Part shown: piece by piece, positions 1-5,808 of the stretch
Layout of the letters: each line of letters begins with the position of its first letter
Numbering within the stretch: the stretch's first letter is position 1
Assembly: GCA_021821585.1 (NCBI GenBank)
Contig: JAKACF010000113.1
Span: 1-8,735 of the forward strand
Reading direction: 5' to 3'
Origin: Actinomycetes bacterium
GTDB taxonomy: Bacteria; Actinomycetota; Acidimicrobiia; Acidimicrobiales; Bog-793
DNA length: 8,735 bases
Notes under the pieces: generated by a model
What the model was told of the DNA's origin: nothing
Database searches by the model: none
The model's input: only the letters and a program-made list of their open reading frames with translations
Translations under genes and position numbers: made by a program

Positions 1-126
1 GAGCTGATGGGCGGGGACCGAGAAGTGCTGCATGAGGCCCGGCAGGTCGCAGAAGCGGAAGTCGACGATCTCCACCCCCTCCTCCTCCATGAGGCGGACG
101 ACCTCAGCGGCGGTGCGCTCCTGCAC
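1..126 (-). CDS. glnA: Glutamine synthetase type I, N-terminal 42 residues (cut by window edge)
   Basis: This gene reads leftward out of the window. Glutamine synthetase makes glutamine from glutamate, ammonia and ATP in the cytoplasm. The 42 visible codons start at GTG (126-124), preceded by a strong Shine-Dalgarno AAGGAGG with 5 nt spacing. The translation contains the type-I N-terminal signature at residues 22-36, DFRFCDLPGLMQHFS. The 'FCDLPG.MQHF' wording is typical of the housekeeping GlnA1/GSI-beta enzymes, whereas the neighbouring synthetase has 'WFTDVLGIPKSF' at the same place. The gene is therefore probably the main, adenylylation-type GlnA. That class cannot be confirmed, because the active site and the adenylylation loop lie outside the window. 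It is divergent from the second synthetase at 313, with a 186-bp shared control region between them. Confidence 0.9.
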   Translation of the reverse strand, partial: MQERTAAEVVRLMEEEGVEIVDFRFCDLPGLMQHFSVPAHQL

Positions 127-210
127 TGGCTCCTCCTTGCGCTCTCTCGCGGCGGGCGGCCGCGCGACGGCCCACCCGCGGCGAGTGTGCCACAGCGAGG
201 GTGCCAGCCT

Positions 211-254
211 CCTGTTGCTCTCCTGTTGCCCGGACGTGAACGCCGCGTGAACTC
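211..254. promoter_or_regulatory. Four 11-bp phased direct repeats, candidate OmpR/PhoB-family operator
   Basis: On the plus strand CCTGTTGC occurs at 211-218 and 222-229, and GTGAAC at 236-241 and 247-252. Each pair has a period of 11 bp, and the two pairs are in phase with each other. On the minus strand the second pair reads GTTCAC-N5-GTTCAC, the core of the actinobacterial PhoP 'PHO box' direct repeat. The first pair has the 7+4+7 geometry of a PhoB box. GlnR sites share the 11-bp period, but the strict GnnAC-n6-GnnAC wording is not met. The array lies 59-102 bp before glnA2 and 85-128 bp before the divergent glnA. A winged-helix OmpR-family regulator is encoded at 1687. The repeats are seen directly; their role as an operator and the identity of the binding protein are inferred. 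Confidence 0.6.
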
Positions 255-312
255 CGGCCGGCCGCCTGGGCCGGACTCCCCACCTGCGGCCGTGACCTGG
301 AAGGATGTGAGG

Positions 313-1662
313 ATGCAGAGCCAGCGCGAATACGTGTTGCGGACGGTGGAGGAGCGCGGCGTGCGCTTTGTCCAGCTGTGGTTCACCGACGTGCTCGGCA
401 TCCCGAAGTCCTTCGCCATCACCCCGGCCGAGCTCGAGAACGCCCTCGACGAGGGCATGACCTTCGACGGCTCGGCGATCGACGGCTTCAGTCGGGTGCA
501 GGAGTCCGACGTCCTCGCCAAGCCCGATCCGAAGACCTTCCAGATCCTGCCGCTCCGCCCGGGCCGCCGGGGGCCGGACGGCACCTCGGTCGCCCGGGTC
601 TTCTGCGACATCTTGAACCTCGACGGCTCGCCCTTCGAGGGCTGCCCCCGCCAGGTCCTCCGCCGCACCCTCGAGCGGGCGCACCGGCTCGGGTACTCCT
701 TCTACGCCGCACCCGAGATCGAGTTCTTCTACTTCGCCTCCTCCGACCCCTCGCGCCAGCCCCAGCCCCTCGACCAGGGCTCCTACTTCGAGCTCACCGT
801 CGCCGACCTCGCCTCGGACCTGCGCAAGCGGACGGTGCTGACCCTCGAGGACATGGGCATCCCGGTCGAGTACGCCCAGCACGAGGACGCCCCGAGCCAG
901 CACGAGATCGACCTCCGCTACACCGACGCCCTCACGATGGCCGACACCGTCATGACCGTCCGGCTCGTCGTGAAGGAGATCGCCCAGGAGGAGGGCGTCT
1001 ACGCGAGCTTCATGCCGAAGCCCCTCTCCGGCGTCCAGGGATCGGGCATGCACACCCACTTCTCCCTCTTCGAGGGGGACCGCAACGCCTTCAGCGACCC
1101 CGGCGACGAGCACGGGCTCTCCGAGCTCGGGCGGCACTTCATCGCCGGCCTGCTCGAGCACGCGCCCGAGATCACGGCCGTCACCAACCAGTGGGTGAAC
1201 TCCTACAAGCGCCTCGTGGTCGGCTACGAGGCGCCCGTGCACGTCTCCTGGGCCTACAACAACCGCTCGGCGCTCATCAGGGTCCCGATCGCCAAGCGGG
1301 GCCGGGCCGAGTCGACCCGCATCGAGTACCGCTCGCCGGACCCCGCCTGCAACCCGTACCTCACCTTTGCTCTCGTGCTGGCTGCCGGCTTGAGCGGTGT
1401 CGAGCAGAAGACCGAGCTCCCCCCGGAGGCCTCCTCCAACCTGTTCTCGCTCACACCCGAGGAGCTCGTCGCCGAGGGGATCCGCCCGCTCCCTACCTCG
1501 CTGGCGGACGCGCTGGCGGTGATGGAGCGCTCCGAGCTCGTCGCCGAGACGCTCGGTGAGCACGTCTTCGAGTGGTTCCTGCGCAACAAGGAGGCCGAGT
1601 GGGCCGCCTACATGCGGGAGGTCACCCCGTTCGAGCTCAACCGGTACCTCCCCACCCTGTGA
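313..1662 (+). CDS. glnA2: Glutamine synthetase, type I-alpha (GlnA2-like)
   Basis: The product is 449 aa, the normal length for a GSI-alpha enzyme. ATG 313 was chosen because GGAAGG (299-304) lies 8 nt upstream and the N-terminus then matches GlnA2 proteins (MQSQREYVLRTVEERGVRF). Visible motifs, in order, are FDGS (51-54, beta-Grasp latch), PEIEFF with metal ligands E135 and E137, the QHEDAPSQHEID block (189-200), GSGMHTH with H247, NQWVNSYKRLV and the GYEAPV loop (304-309), and NRSALIRVP (317-325). At the adenylylation loop (NLFSLTPEE, 376-384) phenylalanine F378 replaces the modifiable tyrosine, so control by GlnE is unlikely. The synthetase is divergent from another glnA and sits 24 bp before a GlnR-like regulator gene. 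Some actinobacterial GlnA2 enzymes glutamylate polyamines; the intact ammonia-site loop here favours true glutamine synthesis, but that is inference. Confidence 0.93.
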   Translation: MQSQREYVLRTVEERGVRFVQLWFTDVLGIPKSFAITPAELENALDEGMTFDGSAIDGFSRVQESDVLAKPDPKTFQILPLRPGRRGPDGTSVARVFCDILNLDGSPFEGCPRQVLRRTLERAHRLGYSFYAAPEIEFFYFASSDPSRQPQPLDQGSYFELTVADLASDLRKRTVLTLEDMGIPVEYAQHEDAPSQHEIDLRYTDALTMADTVMTVRLVVKEIAQEEGVYASFMPKPLSGVQGSGMHTHFSLFEGDRNAFSDPGDEHGLSELGRHFIAGLLEHAPEITAVTNQWVNSYKRLVVGYEAPVHVSWAYNNRSALIRVPIAKRGRAESTRIEYRSPDPACNPYLTFALVLAAGLSGVEQKTELPPEASSNLFSLTPEELVAEGIRPLPTSLADALAVMERSELVAETLGEHVFEWFLRNKEAEWAAYMREVTPFELNRYLPTL

Positions 1663-1686
1663 CGAGGGCGGCCGTCCGAGGCTGAG

Positions 1687-2382
1687 ATGGAGCCGCTCCT
1701 CGTCTTCCCCGACCCGCCACCCGAGTGGCTCTCGGGTGCCCTCGACGCGGCCGCCTATCCCTGGCGGGCGGTCGGCGACCTCGGCGCCGCCGGCCGGCTC
1801 GAGCCCGAGGAGGGCTGGGCGGGCGCCGTCGTGGCGAGCTCGGAGGCCGAGTCCGGGCTCTCGTTCTGCCGGGGCCTGCGAAAGCGCGAGACGCCGCTCG
1901 TCCCGCTGCTGCTCGTGGTGGAGCGCCGGGAGCTGGCCGAGCTCGAGCTCCGGGAGGACCTGTTCGACGACTTCGTCCTCGCCGGGGCCTCGGTCGACGA
2001 GGTGGCGGCCCGTCTCGCCCACCTCTTCTCCCGCACCGGCCGGGGCAAGCAGCACGACGTCATCGTCTACGGGCCCCTCGCCCTCAACCTCGAGACCTAC
2101 CAGGCGGCCCTCGGCGGCCGTCCGCTCGACCTCACCTTCATGGAGTACGAGCTGCTCCGCTTCCTCGCCTCGCACCCCGGAAAGGTGTTCACCCGGGAGG
2201 TGCTGCTCTCGCGGGTCTGGGGCTACGAGTACTACGGGGGGGCGCGCACCGTCGACGTCCACGTCCGCCGCCTGAGGGCGAAGCTCGGCGAGGAGCATGC
2301 CCACCTCATCGAGACGGTGCGCTCGGTCGGCTACCGATTCGGCAGCGTCCGCTGGCTGCCCGGGACGGTCCCCGGCCGCTGA
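1687..2382 (+). CDS. glnR: GlnR-like OmpR-family transcriptional regulator with degenerate receiver
   Basis: The product is 231 aa. Residues 1-113 have the length and pattern of a receiver domain, and residues 128-219 form a winged-helix DNA-binding domain. The latter contains RPLDLTFMEYELLRFL (145-160), FTREVLL and the recognition segment GGARTVDVHVRRLRAKLG (184-201), ending in TVRSVGYRF. This wording is closest to actinobacterial GlnR, the global nitrogen regulator, rather than to PhoP, MtrA or RegX3. The receiver lacks phosphorylation chemistry: A50 is where the acceptor Asp should be, the acidic pair is reduced to D9, and the conserved Lys is replaced around A99. No histidine kinase gene is nearby. 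GlnR proteins are known as atypical orphan regulators. The ATG is preceded by GAGG with 5 nt spacing. The gene follows glnA2 by 24 bp with no terminator, so co-transcription is likely. Orthology to GlnR is inferred. Confidence 0.85.
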   Translation: MEPLLVFPDPPPEWLSGALDAAAYPWRAVGDLGAAGRLEPEEGWAGAVVASSEAESGLSFCRGLRKRETPLVPLLLVVERRELAELELREDLFDDFVLAGASVDEVAARLAHLFSRTGRGKQHDVIVYGPLALNLETYQAALGGRPLDLTFMEYELLRFLASHPGKVFTREVLLSRVWGYEYYGGARTVDVHVRRLRAKLGEEHAHLIETVRSVGYRFGSVRWLPGTVPGR

Positions 2383-2401
2383 ACCCGGGTGCCCGCTCGC
2401 G

Positions 2402-3568
2402 CTAGGAGGACGTGGTCGTGCTCGACGAGGCGCCCGGAGGCCCGGGCCCGGAGGCCACCGAGGCGATGGCGACGGCGAACGGGCCGCCCGAGACCGAGAT
2501 GCCCCCGCCGGCCTGCCGTGTGGCGAGGTCGACCGGCACGAGCGAGTCGGCGCCGAGGCAGGTCACCCAGGCAGTCTTGCCGTCGGGGGTGATGGCGATG
2601 TCCTGGGCGCCGCGCCCGACCGGGATCGGGGCGAGCGCCTTGTGGGTGCGAAGCGAGATCGGGGTGACGTTGTCGCCGGTCGAGGTGTTGGACGGGGTGT
2701 CGACCACCCAGGCGAGGCCGTGCCCGACGGCGACCGCGACCGGGCCGCCCTTCACGGCGATGCCCGGTCCGGCGCTGTCGTTCGCCGTCGCGATCGGTGT
2801 CACGCTGCCCGAGTCCAGGTTGGTCACGAAGACCGTCCTCCCGTCGGGTGAGATGGCCACTCCCGTCGGCCCGTTGCCGACGGTGATCGGGCGTCCGGGC
2901 TTGTCCGTCGACAGGTCGATGGGGGTGACGGTGTGGCCGACCGGTCCGACCTGCCCGGCGACGATCGCCCCGGCGTCGGCCACGTAGGCGGTGGCGCCGT
3001 CCGGCGTGATGGCGATCCCCTGCGGCCCGGCCCCGACGGGGATGGGCCGCTCGGGCTTCCCGGTGGCGAGGTCGATCGGCGTCACCGTGTGGCCGAGCGA
3101 CGAGGACGAGCCGTCGTCGGTGACATACGCCGTCCTGCCGTCCGGTGAGATGGCGATGTCGGCGGGACCCTGGCCGGCGGGGATGGGCGACCCGGCCCTG
3201 CCCGTGGCGAGGTCGATCGGCGTCACCGTGTTGGAGGAGTAGTTGGCGACGTACGCCGTCGTGTCGGAGGCGTCGATGGCGACGGCGTCGGGGTAGAGGC
3301 CGACGCGGATCCCCGCTCCGGCGGAGCCGTTGGTCCCGGTCAAGGTGACGGGGATCACCCGGTTGCCGTAGCCGACGTCGCTCCCCGAGCCGGCGAGGGT
3401 GACGTAGGCGACGACGTTCGGCGGGAGCGGCGGCAGGCTGCTCGTGGCAGTTCCGGCGGACGGGCCACCGCCGCCGCAGGCGGACAGGCCGAGCGCTGCT
3501 GCGGCGAGGGCTAGCGCGCCGGCGCCTCGCCGGGAGTGAACCAGCCGCCTGCCCGCGGGCACGCCCAT
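2402..3568 (-). CDS. Secreted lipoprotein with seven-bladed YVTN/YncE-type beta-propeller
   Basis: The product is 388 aa. The N-terminus carries arginines, a hydrophobic stretch (17-29) and a lipobox LSAC ending at C31, so lipidation and anchoring outside the membrane are expected. A Pro/Ser/Thr linker leads into seven repeats that each begin like TAYV, at about residues 52, 104, 146, 193, 245, 285 and 332. Most carry VTPIDLATG and G-P-(D/Q/T)-(I/G)-AISPDG, the hallmark of YVTN-family propellers. The tail is Ser/Thr rich. Such domains usually bind proteins or ligands at the surface; no catalytic residues or substrate can be named. ATG 3568 has no clear Shine-Dalgarno, but an extended -10-like element stands 7 nt upstream, consistent with a leaderless message. 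The gene converges on the regulator gene, with only 19 bp between their stop codons. Fold assignment is firm; function is unknown. Confidence 0.88.
   Translation of the reverse strand: MGVPAGRRLVHSRRGAGALALAAAALGLSACGGGGPSAGTATSSLPPLPPNVVAYVTLAGSGSDVGYGNRVIPVTLTGTNGSAGAGIRVGLYPDAVAIDASDTTAYVANYSSNTVTPIDLATGRAGSPIPAGQGPADIAISPDGRTAYVTDDGSSSSLGHTVTPIDLATGKPERPIPVGAGPQGIAITPDGATAYVADAGAIVAGQVGPVGHTVTPIDLSTDKPGRPITVGNGPTGVAISPDGRTVFVTNLDSGSVTPIATANDSAGPGIAVKGGPVAVAVGHGLAWVVDTPSNTSTGDNVTPISLRTHKALAPIPVGRGAQDIAITPDGKTAWVTCLGADSLVPVDLATRQAGGGISVSGGPFAVAIASVASGPGPPGASSSTTTSS
3063..3231 (-). repeat. 28-nt exact direct repeat inside the beta-propeller gene
   Basis: The same 28 bases occur at 3063-3090 and 3204-3231, 141 bp apart, which is exactly 47 codons. 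They encode the TVTPIDLAT-type strand of two neighbouring propeller blades. Weaker copies lie in the other blades. Exact identity at the DNA level suggests recent blade duplication or gene conversion. Confidence 0.8.
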
Positions 3569-3575
3569 CGCCCGA

Positions 3576-3581
3576 TTGCTA
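3576..3581 (-). promoter_or_regulatory. Candidate -10 element for the lipoprotein gene
   Basis: On the minus strand TGC-TAGCAA (extended -10 form) ends 7 nt before ATG 3568. Transcription would start at or next to the A of the ATG, which would explain the missing Shine-Dalgarno. No convincing -35 box is visible. It lies just after the hairpin at 3590-3609, so the lipoprotein gene can have its own transcript. Confidence 0.35.
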
Positions 3582-3589
3582 GCACACGA

Positions 3590-3609
3590 AAGGGGCGAAT
3601 GGGCCCCTT
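3590..3609 (-). terminator. Hairpin terminator after the RidA gene
   Basis: AAGGGGC (3590-3596) pairs perfectly with GCCCCTT (3603-3609) around a 6-nt loop. On the minus strand the stem ends in a short TTT run. It lies 32 bp past the RidA-family stop codon and before the lipoprotein start, so it should separate the two transcription units. A 14-bp perfect palindrome CCTCCTCGAGGAGG (3612-3625) lies beside it and could form a second, shorter hairpin. Confidence 0.6.
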
Positions 3610-3640
3610 GCCCTCCTCGAGGAGGAGAGCGCCCGTCCGG

Positions 3641-3991
3641 TCAGCGGGGCCGGTAGGCCCAGGCCTCCACCTCGACGAGGGCTCCGAGGGGGAGGCCCCC
3701 TGTCGCGAAGGCGCTGCGTGCCGGCCGGTGCTCGCCGAAGGCCTCGACGTAGGCCTCGTTGACCGCCGCATAGTCGTCGATGCTGGCGAGCAGCACCGTG
3801 GTCTTCACGACATCGGCGAGCGTCGCACCCTCGCTCTCGAGGAGGGCGGCGATGTTCTCGATGGCGGCCTTCGTCTGGCCGCCGACGCCGCCGGGGACGA
3901 AGTCGCCGTCGGGTGTACGGCCGAGCTGGCCGGAGACGACGAGGAGGTCACCGGCGCGGACGACCGGCGTGTAGGGGCCTACCGCAGGCAT
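3641..3991 (-). CDS. RidA/YjgF/YER057c/UK114-family protein
   Basis: The product is 116 aa, about ten residues shorter at the N-terminus than typical RidA (126-131 aa), but it still begins just before the conserved GPY motif (5-7). RidA enzymes hydrolyse reactive enamine/imine intermediates released by PLP enzymes, protecting other PLP enzymes from damage by 2-aminoacrylate. Visible family features are LLVVSGQLG (16-24), GGQTKAAIENI (37-47), VVKTTVLL (61-68), and PARSAF with the catalytic-type arginine R92, followed by LPLGALVEVEA with E109. The retained Arg supports deaminase capacity, although many paralogues in this superfamily have other roles. ATG 3991 lies 14 bp after the stop of the Fe-S carrier gene, with only a weak ribosome-binding site, suggesting a two-gene operon and possible coupling. 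A hairpin terminator follows. Confidence 0.88.
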   Translation of the reverse strand: MPAVGPYTPVVRAGDLLVVSGQLGRTPDGDFVPGGVGGQTKAAIENIAALLESEGATLADVVKTTVLLASIDDYAAVNEAYVEAFGEHRPARSAFATGGLPLGALVEVEAWAYRPR

Positions 3992-4005
3992 CGTGGCGGG
4001 GCCGG

Positions 4006-4371
4006 TCAGCTGAACGAGGAGCCGCAGCCGCAGGTGCGGGTGGCGTTCGGGTTCGAGATGTGGAAGCCGGCGCCCTGCAGGCCGTCCTTGTAGTCGAGGG
4101 TCGAGCCCTTCAACAGCTCGGCGCTCTCGGGATCGACGACGATCTTCACGTCGCCGAAGGAGCGCACGACGTCGTCGTCGGCGATCTCGGAGTCGAAGAA
4201 CATCTCGTAGCTGTAGCCCGAGCAGCCGCCGGGGCGCACCGCCACGCGGAGTGCCAGCTCGGGATTGCCCTCCTGGGCCAGCAGCTCACCGACCTTGACC
4301 GCGGCGGCGTCGGAGAGGGTGACCGGGCTCGGCCGACGGCCGATCTGTACGGACGTGGTTGCGATGCTCAC
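4006..4371 (-). CDS. erpA: A-type iron-sulfur carrier (ErpA/IscA/HesB family)
   Basis: The product is 121 aa, starting at GTG 4371. That start is chosen because GAGGAGG (4381-4387 on the complement) lies 9 nt upstream and because the reading frame further upstream resembles no protein. A-type carriers receive [Fe-S] clusters from the assembly scaffold and pass them to apo-enzymes. All three ligand cysteines are present: C50 in GGCSGYSYEM, and C114 and C116 in the C-terminal TCGCGSSFS. The segment VDPESAELLKGSTLDYKDGLQGAGFHISNPNAT (79-111) is typical of ErpA-like proteins. The final choice between ErpA and IscA naming is uncertain. The gene is divergent from mrp, another Fe-S delivery protein, across a 163-bp gap, and is followed at 14 bp by the RidA-family gene. 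Confidence 0.93.
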   Translation of the reverse strand: MSIATTSVQIGRRPSPVTLSDAAAVKVGELLAQEGNPELALRVAVRPGGCSGYSYEMFFDSEIADDDVVRSFGDVKIVVDPESAELLKGSTLDYKDGLQGAGFHISNPNATRTCGCGSSFS

Positions 4372-4414
4372 GGACTGCTGCCTCCTCGAATCCCGCGCCG
4401 AACGACGCGGCTCC

Positions 4415-4420
4415 ATGGTA
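4415..4420 (-). promoter_or_regulatory. Candidate -10 element for the Fe-S carrier gene
   Basis: In the 163-bp divergent gap (4372-4534), TACCAT on the minus strand fits the actinobacterial TAnnnT -10 pattern and would give a leader of about 37-40 nt that carries the ribosome-binding site. No convincing -35 box is seen. A small stem, CCGCG (4393-4397) with CGCGG (4406-4410), lies in the leader. I found no recognisable IscR, SufR or Fur box. Confidence 0.3.
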
Positions 4421-4519
4421 CCTGTGAATGTTGAACGGGCCTGTCCCCTTCTGCATTCCCGGCGGGCGCCGTCCCCCATGCGCGACGGTCGCTCGGGGAC
4501 GTGTCGACGGGTGCGACGG

Positions 4520-4525
4520 TAGCCT
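4520..4525 (+). promoter_or_regulatory. Candidate -10 element for mrp
   Basis: TAGCCT fits TAnnnT and ends 9 nt before GTG 4535. The message would have at most a few leader bases, which fits the lack of a Shine-Dalgarno before mrp. No -35 box is evident. Confidence 0.3.
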
Positions 4526-4534
4526 TGGGCCATC

Positions 4535-5689
4535 GTGGCCCGCCCGGAAGAACTGAACGACCTGGTCCTCGAGGCGTTGAGGGGCGTCGTCGACCCCGAG
4601 CTCGGCGACGACGTCGTGAGCCTCGGCATGGTGCGGGGGGTGGAGGCGGCACCCGACGGCACGGTGCGTGCGGAGATCGCGCTGACGGTGGCGAGCTGCC
4701 CTCTCCGCAGCCAGCTGAGAGAGGACGTCGAGCGGAGCGTGCGCTCGGTCCCGGGCGTGAACGCCGTCGAGGTGACGACCGGTGTCATGACCAAGGAGGA
4801 GCGGAGCGAGCTCATGTCCCGGGCCCGCCTCCGGGCCCAGGAGCGAAGCGGGGTCATGCCCGACCTGCCGCCCCAGACGAGGGTCCTGGCGGTCGCCTCG
4901 GGCAAGGGCGGCGTCGGCAAGTCGTCGGTCACCGTCAACCTGGCCGTCGCCCTGGCGCTCGAGGGCTACCGCGTCGGCCTGCTCGACGCCGACGTCTGGG
5001 GCCACTCGGTCCCGCGGCTGCTCGGCATGGACGGCGAGATCGCCGCCCGGGGAAAGAAGATGGTCCCGGTCGAGCGGCCGCTCCCGGGGGCGGCCGCACC
5101 CCTGAAGGTCATCTCGATGGGCTTCCTCGCCGACGAGGACACGGCCATCATGTGGCGGGGCCTCGTCCTCAACCGGGCGGTGCAGCACTTCCTCGAGGAC
5201 GTCGCCTGGGGCGACCTCGACTACCTCCTGGTCGACCTGCCCCCGGGCACCGGCGACATCCAGATGGGCCTCGCCCGCATGCTGCCGCGGACCGAGGTCG
5301 TCATCGTCACGACGCCGCCCCTCGCCGCCGAGAAGGTCGCCGGGCGGGCGGCGGACATGGCGCGCAAGGGGCACCTCAGGGTCGCCGGCGTCATCGAGAA
5401 CATGTCGCCGTTCGTCTGCGACCACGGAGAGGAGTACGCCCTGTTCGGCCGCGGCGGCGGCGCCCGCCTGGCGGCTGCCGTCGGGGTCCCGCTCATCGGC
5501 GAGATCCCGCTGCACCCCGACGCGGCGGCTGCTGGCGACGCCGGGGAGCCGGTCGCGCTCGGGGACGGCCCGCTGGCCGAGCGCTTCCGCACCATCGCCG
5601 CCCGGGTGCTCACCGAGGTGGCGCCCCCGGTCGAGATGTCCGGCTGCACCGCCCGCCTGCTCGAGGCCGTCGAGCAGGCCCTCGGGTAG
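4535..5689 (+). CDS. mrp: Mrp/ApbC-type iron-sulfur cluster carrier ATPase with MIP18 domain
   Basis: The product is 384 aa. Residues 1-85 form an MIP18/DUF59 domain with the conserved SCPL cysteine (C55). Residues 115-384 form the ParA-like ATPase: deviant Walker A GKGGVGKS (123-130), switch region LLDADVWGHSVPR (149-161), the MWRGLVLNRA segment (206-215) and Walker B LLVDLPPGTGD (231-241). Mrp proteins bind and transfer Fe-S clusters in the cytosol using ATP-linked dimer changes. In many members a CxxC pair bridges the cluster; here that place reads ENMSPFVCDHG, so only C295 remains. The GTG start has no Shine-Dalgarno but has a -10-like TAGCCT close upstream. The gene is divergent from the A-type carrier and convergent with the metallo-beta-lactamase-fold gene. 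Long open frames that overlap it in other frames are high-GC shadows. Confidence 0.95.
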   Translation: MARPEELNDLVLEALRGVVDPELGDDVVSLGMVRGVEAAPDGTVRAEIALTVASCPLRSQLREDVERSVRSVPGVNAVEVTTGVMTKEERSELMSRARLRAQERSGVMPDLPPQTRVLAVASGKGGVGKSSVTVNLAVALALEGYRVGLLDADVWGHSVPRLLGMDGEIAARGKKMVPVERPLPGAAAPLKVISMGFLADEDTAIMWRGLVLNRAVQHFLEDVAWGDLDYLLVDLPPGTGDIQMGLARMLPRTEVVIVTTPPLAAEKVAGRAADMARKGHLRVAGVIENMSPFVCDHGEEYALFGRGGGARLAAAVGVPLIGEIPLHPDAAAAGDAGEPVALGDGPLAERFRTIAARVLTEVAPPVEMSGCTARLLEAVEQALG

Positions 5690-5691
5690 CC

Positions 5692-5705
5692 CGCCCTTCC
5701 GGGCG
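5692..5705 (+). terminator. Short hairpin directly after mrp
   Basis: CGCCC (5692-5696) pairs with GGGCG (5701-5705) around a TTCC loop, 3 nt past the mrp stop. There is no T-run, so it may be only a weak or Rho-assisted terminator. Confidence 0.3.
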
Positions 5706-5721
5706 ACCACGCCGCCCAGAT

Positions 5722-5750
5722 CGCTCGGGGCTCTGCCGGCGGACCGAGCG
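5722..5750. terminator. Hairpin in the convergent mrp/MBL gap
   Basis: CGCTCGG (5722-5728) pairs perfectly with CCGAGCG (5744-5750) around a 15-nt loop that contains GCCGGC. It is symmetric, so it could act for both converging genes. It lacks a T-run on either strand. Confidence 0.4.
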
Positions 5751-5765
5751 GAATGGCGGACATGC

Positions 5766-5808
5766 GACCGTGCCCGCGAGACGGTCCGGCTGGGGCGAAC
5801 CGGGGACC
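5766..5808. terminator. Two overlapping hairpins before the MBL-gene 3' end
   Basis: GACCGT (5766-5771) pairs with ACGGTC (5781-5786). GGTCCGG (5783-5789) can instead pair with CCGGGGACC (5800-5808), leaving a 2-nt bulge. Bases 5783-5786 belong to both stems, so the structures exclude each other. They are placed to end the minus-strand operon, although no T-run follows. Confidence 0.35.

Noticed and set aside
184..210. Sigma-54-like TGGCAC elements on the minus strand
   Set aside because: The matching TTGCW element is missing at the required spacing, and sigma-54 is generally absent from actinobacteria.
236..252. Canonical GlnR box (GnnAC-n6-GnnAC)
   Set aside because: The 11-bp period fits, but both half-sites read TGAAC and lack the leading G. 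I kept a general OmpR/PhoB-family site instead of a specific GlnR box.
7..312. N-terminal extension of glnA2 to a 551-residue protein
   Set aside because: It overlaps the divergent glnA start and the intergenic repeats and resembles no synthetase. ATG 313 has a ribosome-binding site and gives the usual length.
2359..2389. Hairpin terminator between the regulator and the lipoprotein gene (two CCCGGG copies)
   Set aside because: The pairing needs a 19-nt loop, lies mostly within coding sequence and has no T-run, so I could not support it as a terminator.
4372..4938. Upstream extension of the Fe-S carrier frame to 310 codons
   Set aside because: The extra part overlaps the divergent promoter region and mrp and has no family similarity. 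The GTG at 4371 has a strong ribosome-binding site and gives the normal family length.
4286..5710. 474-codon minus-strand open frame antisense to mrp
   Set aside because: The composition is shadow-like (Asp/His/Arg/Gly rich) with no recognisable domain, and it overlaps both mrp and the Fe-S carrier gene.
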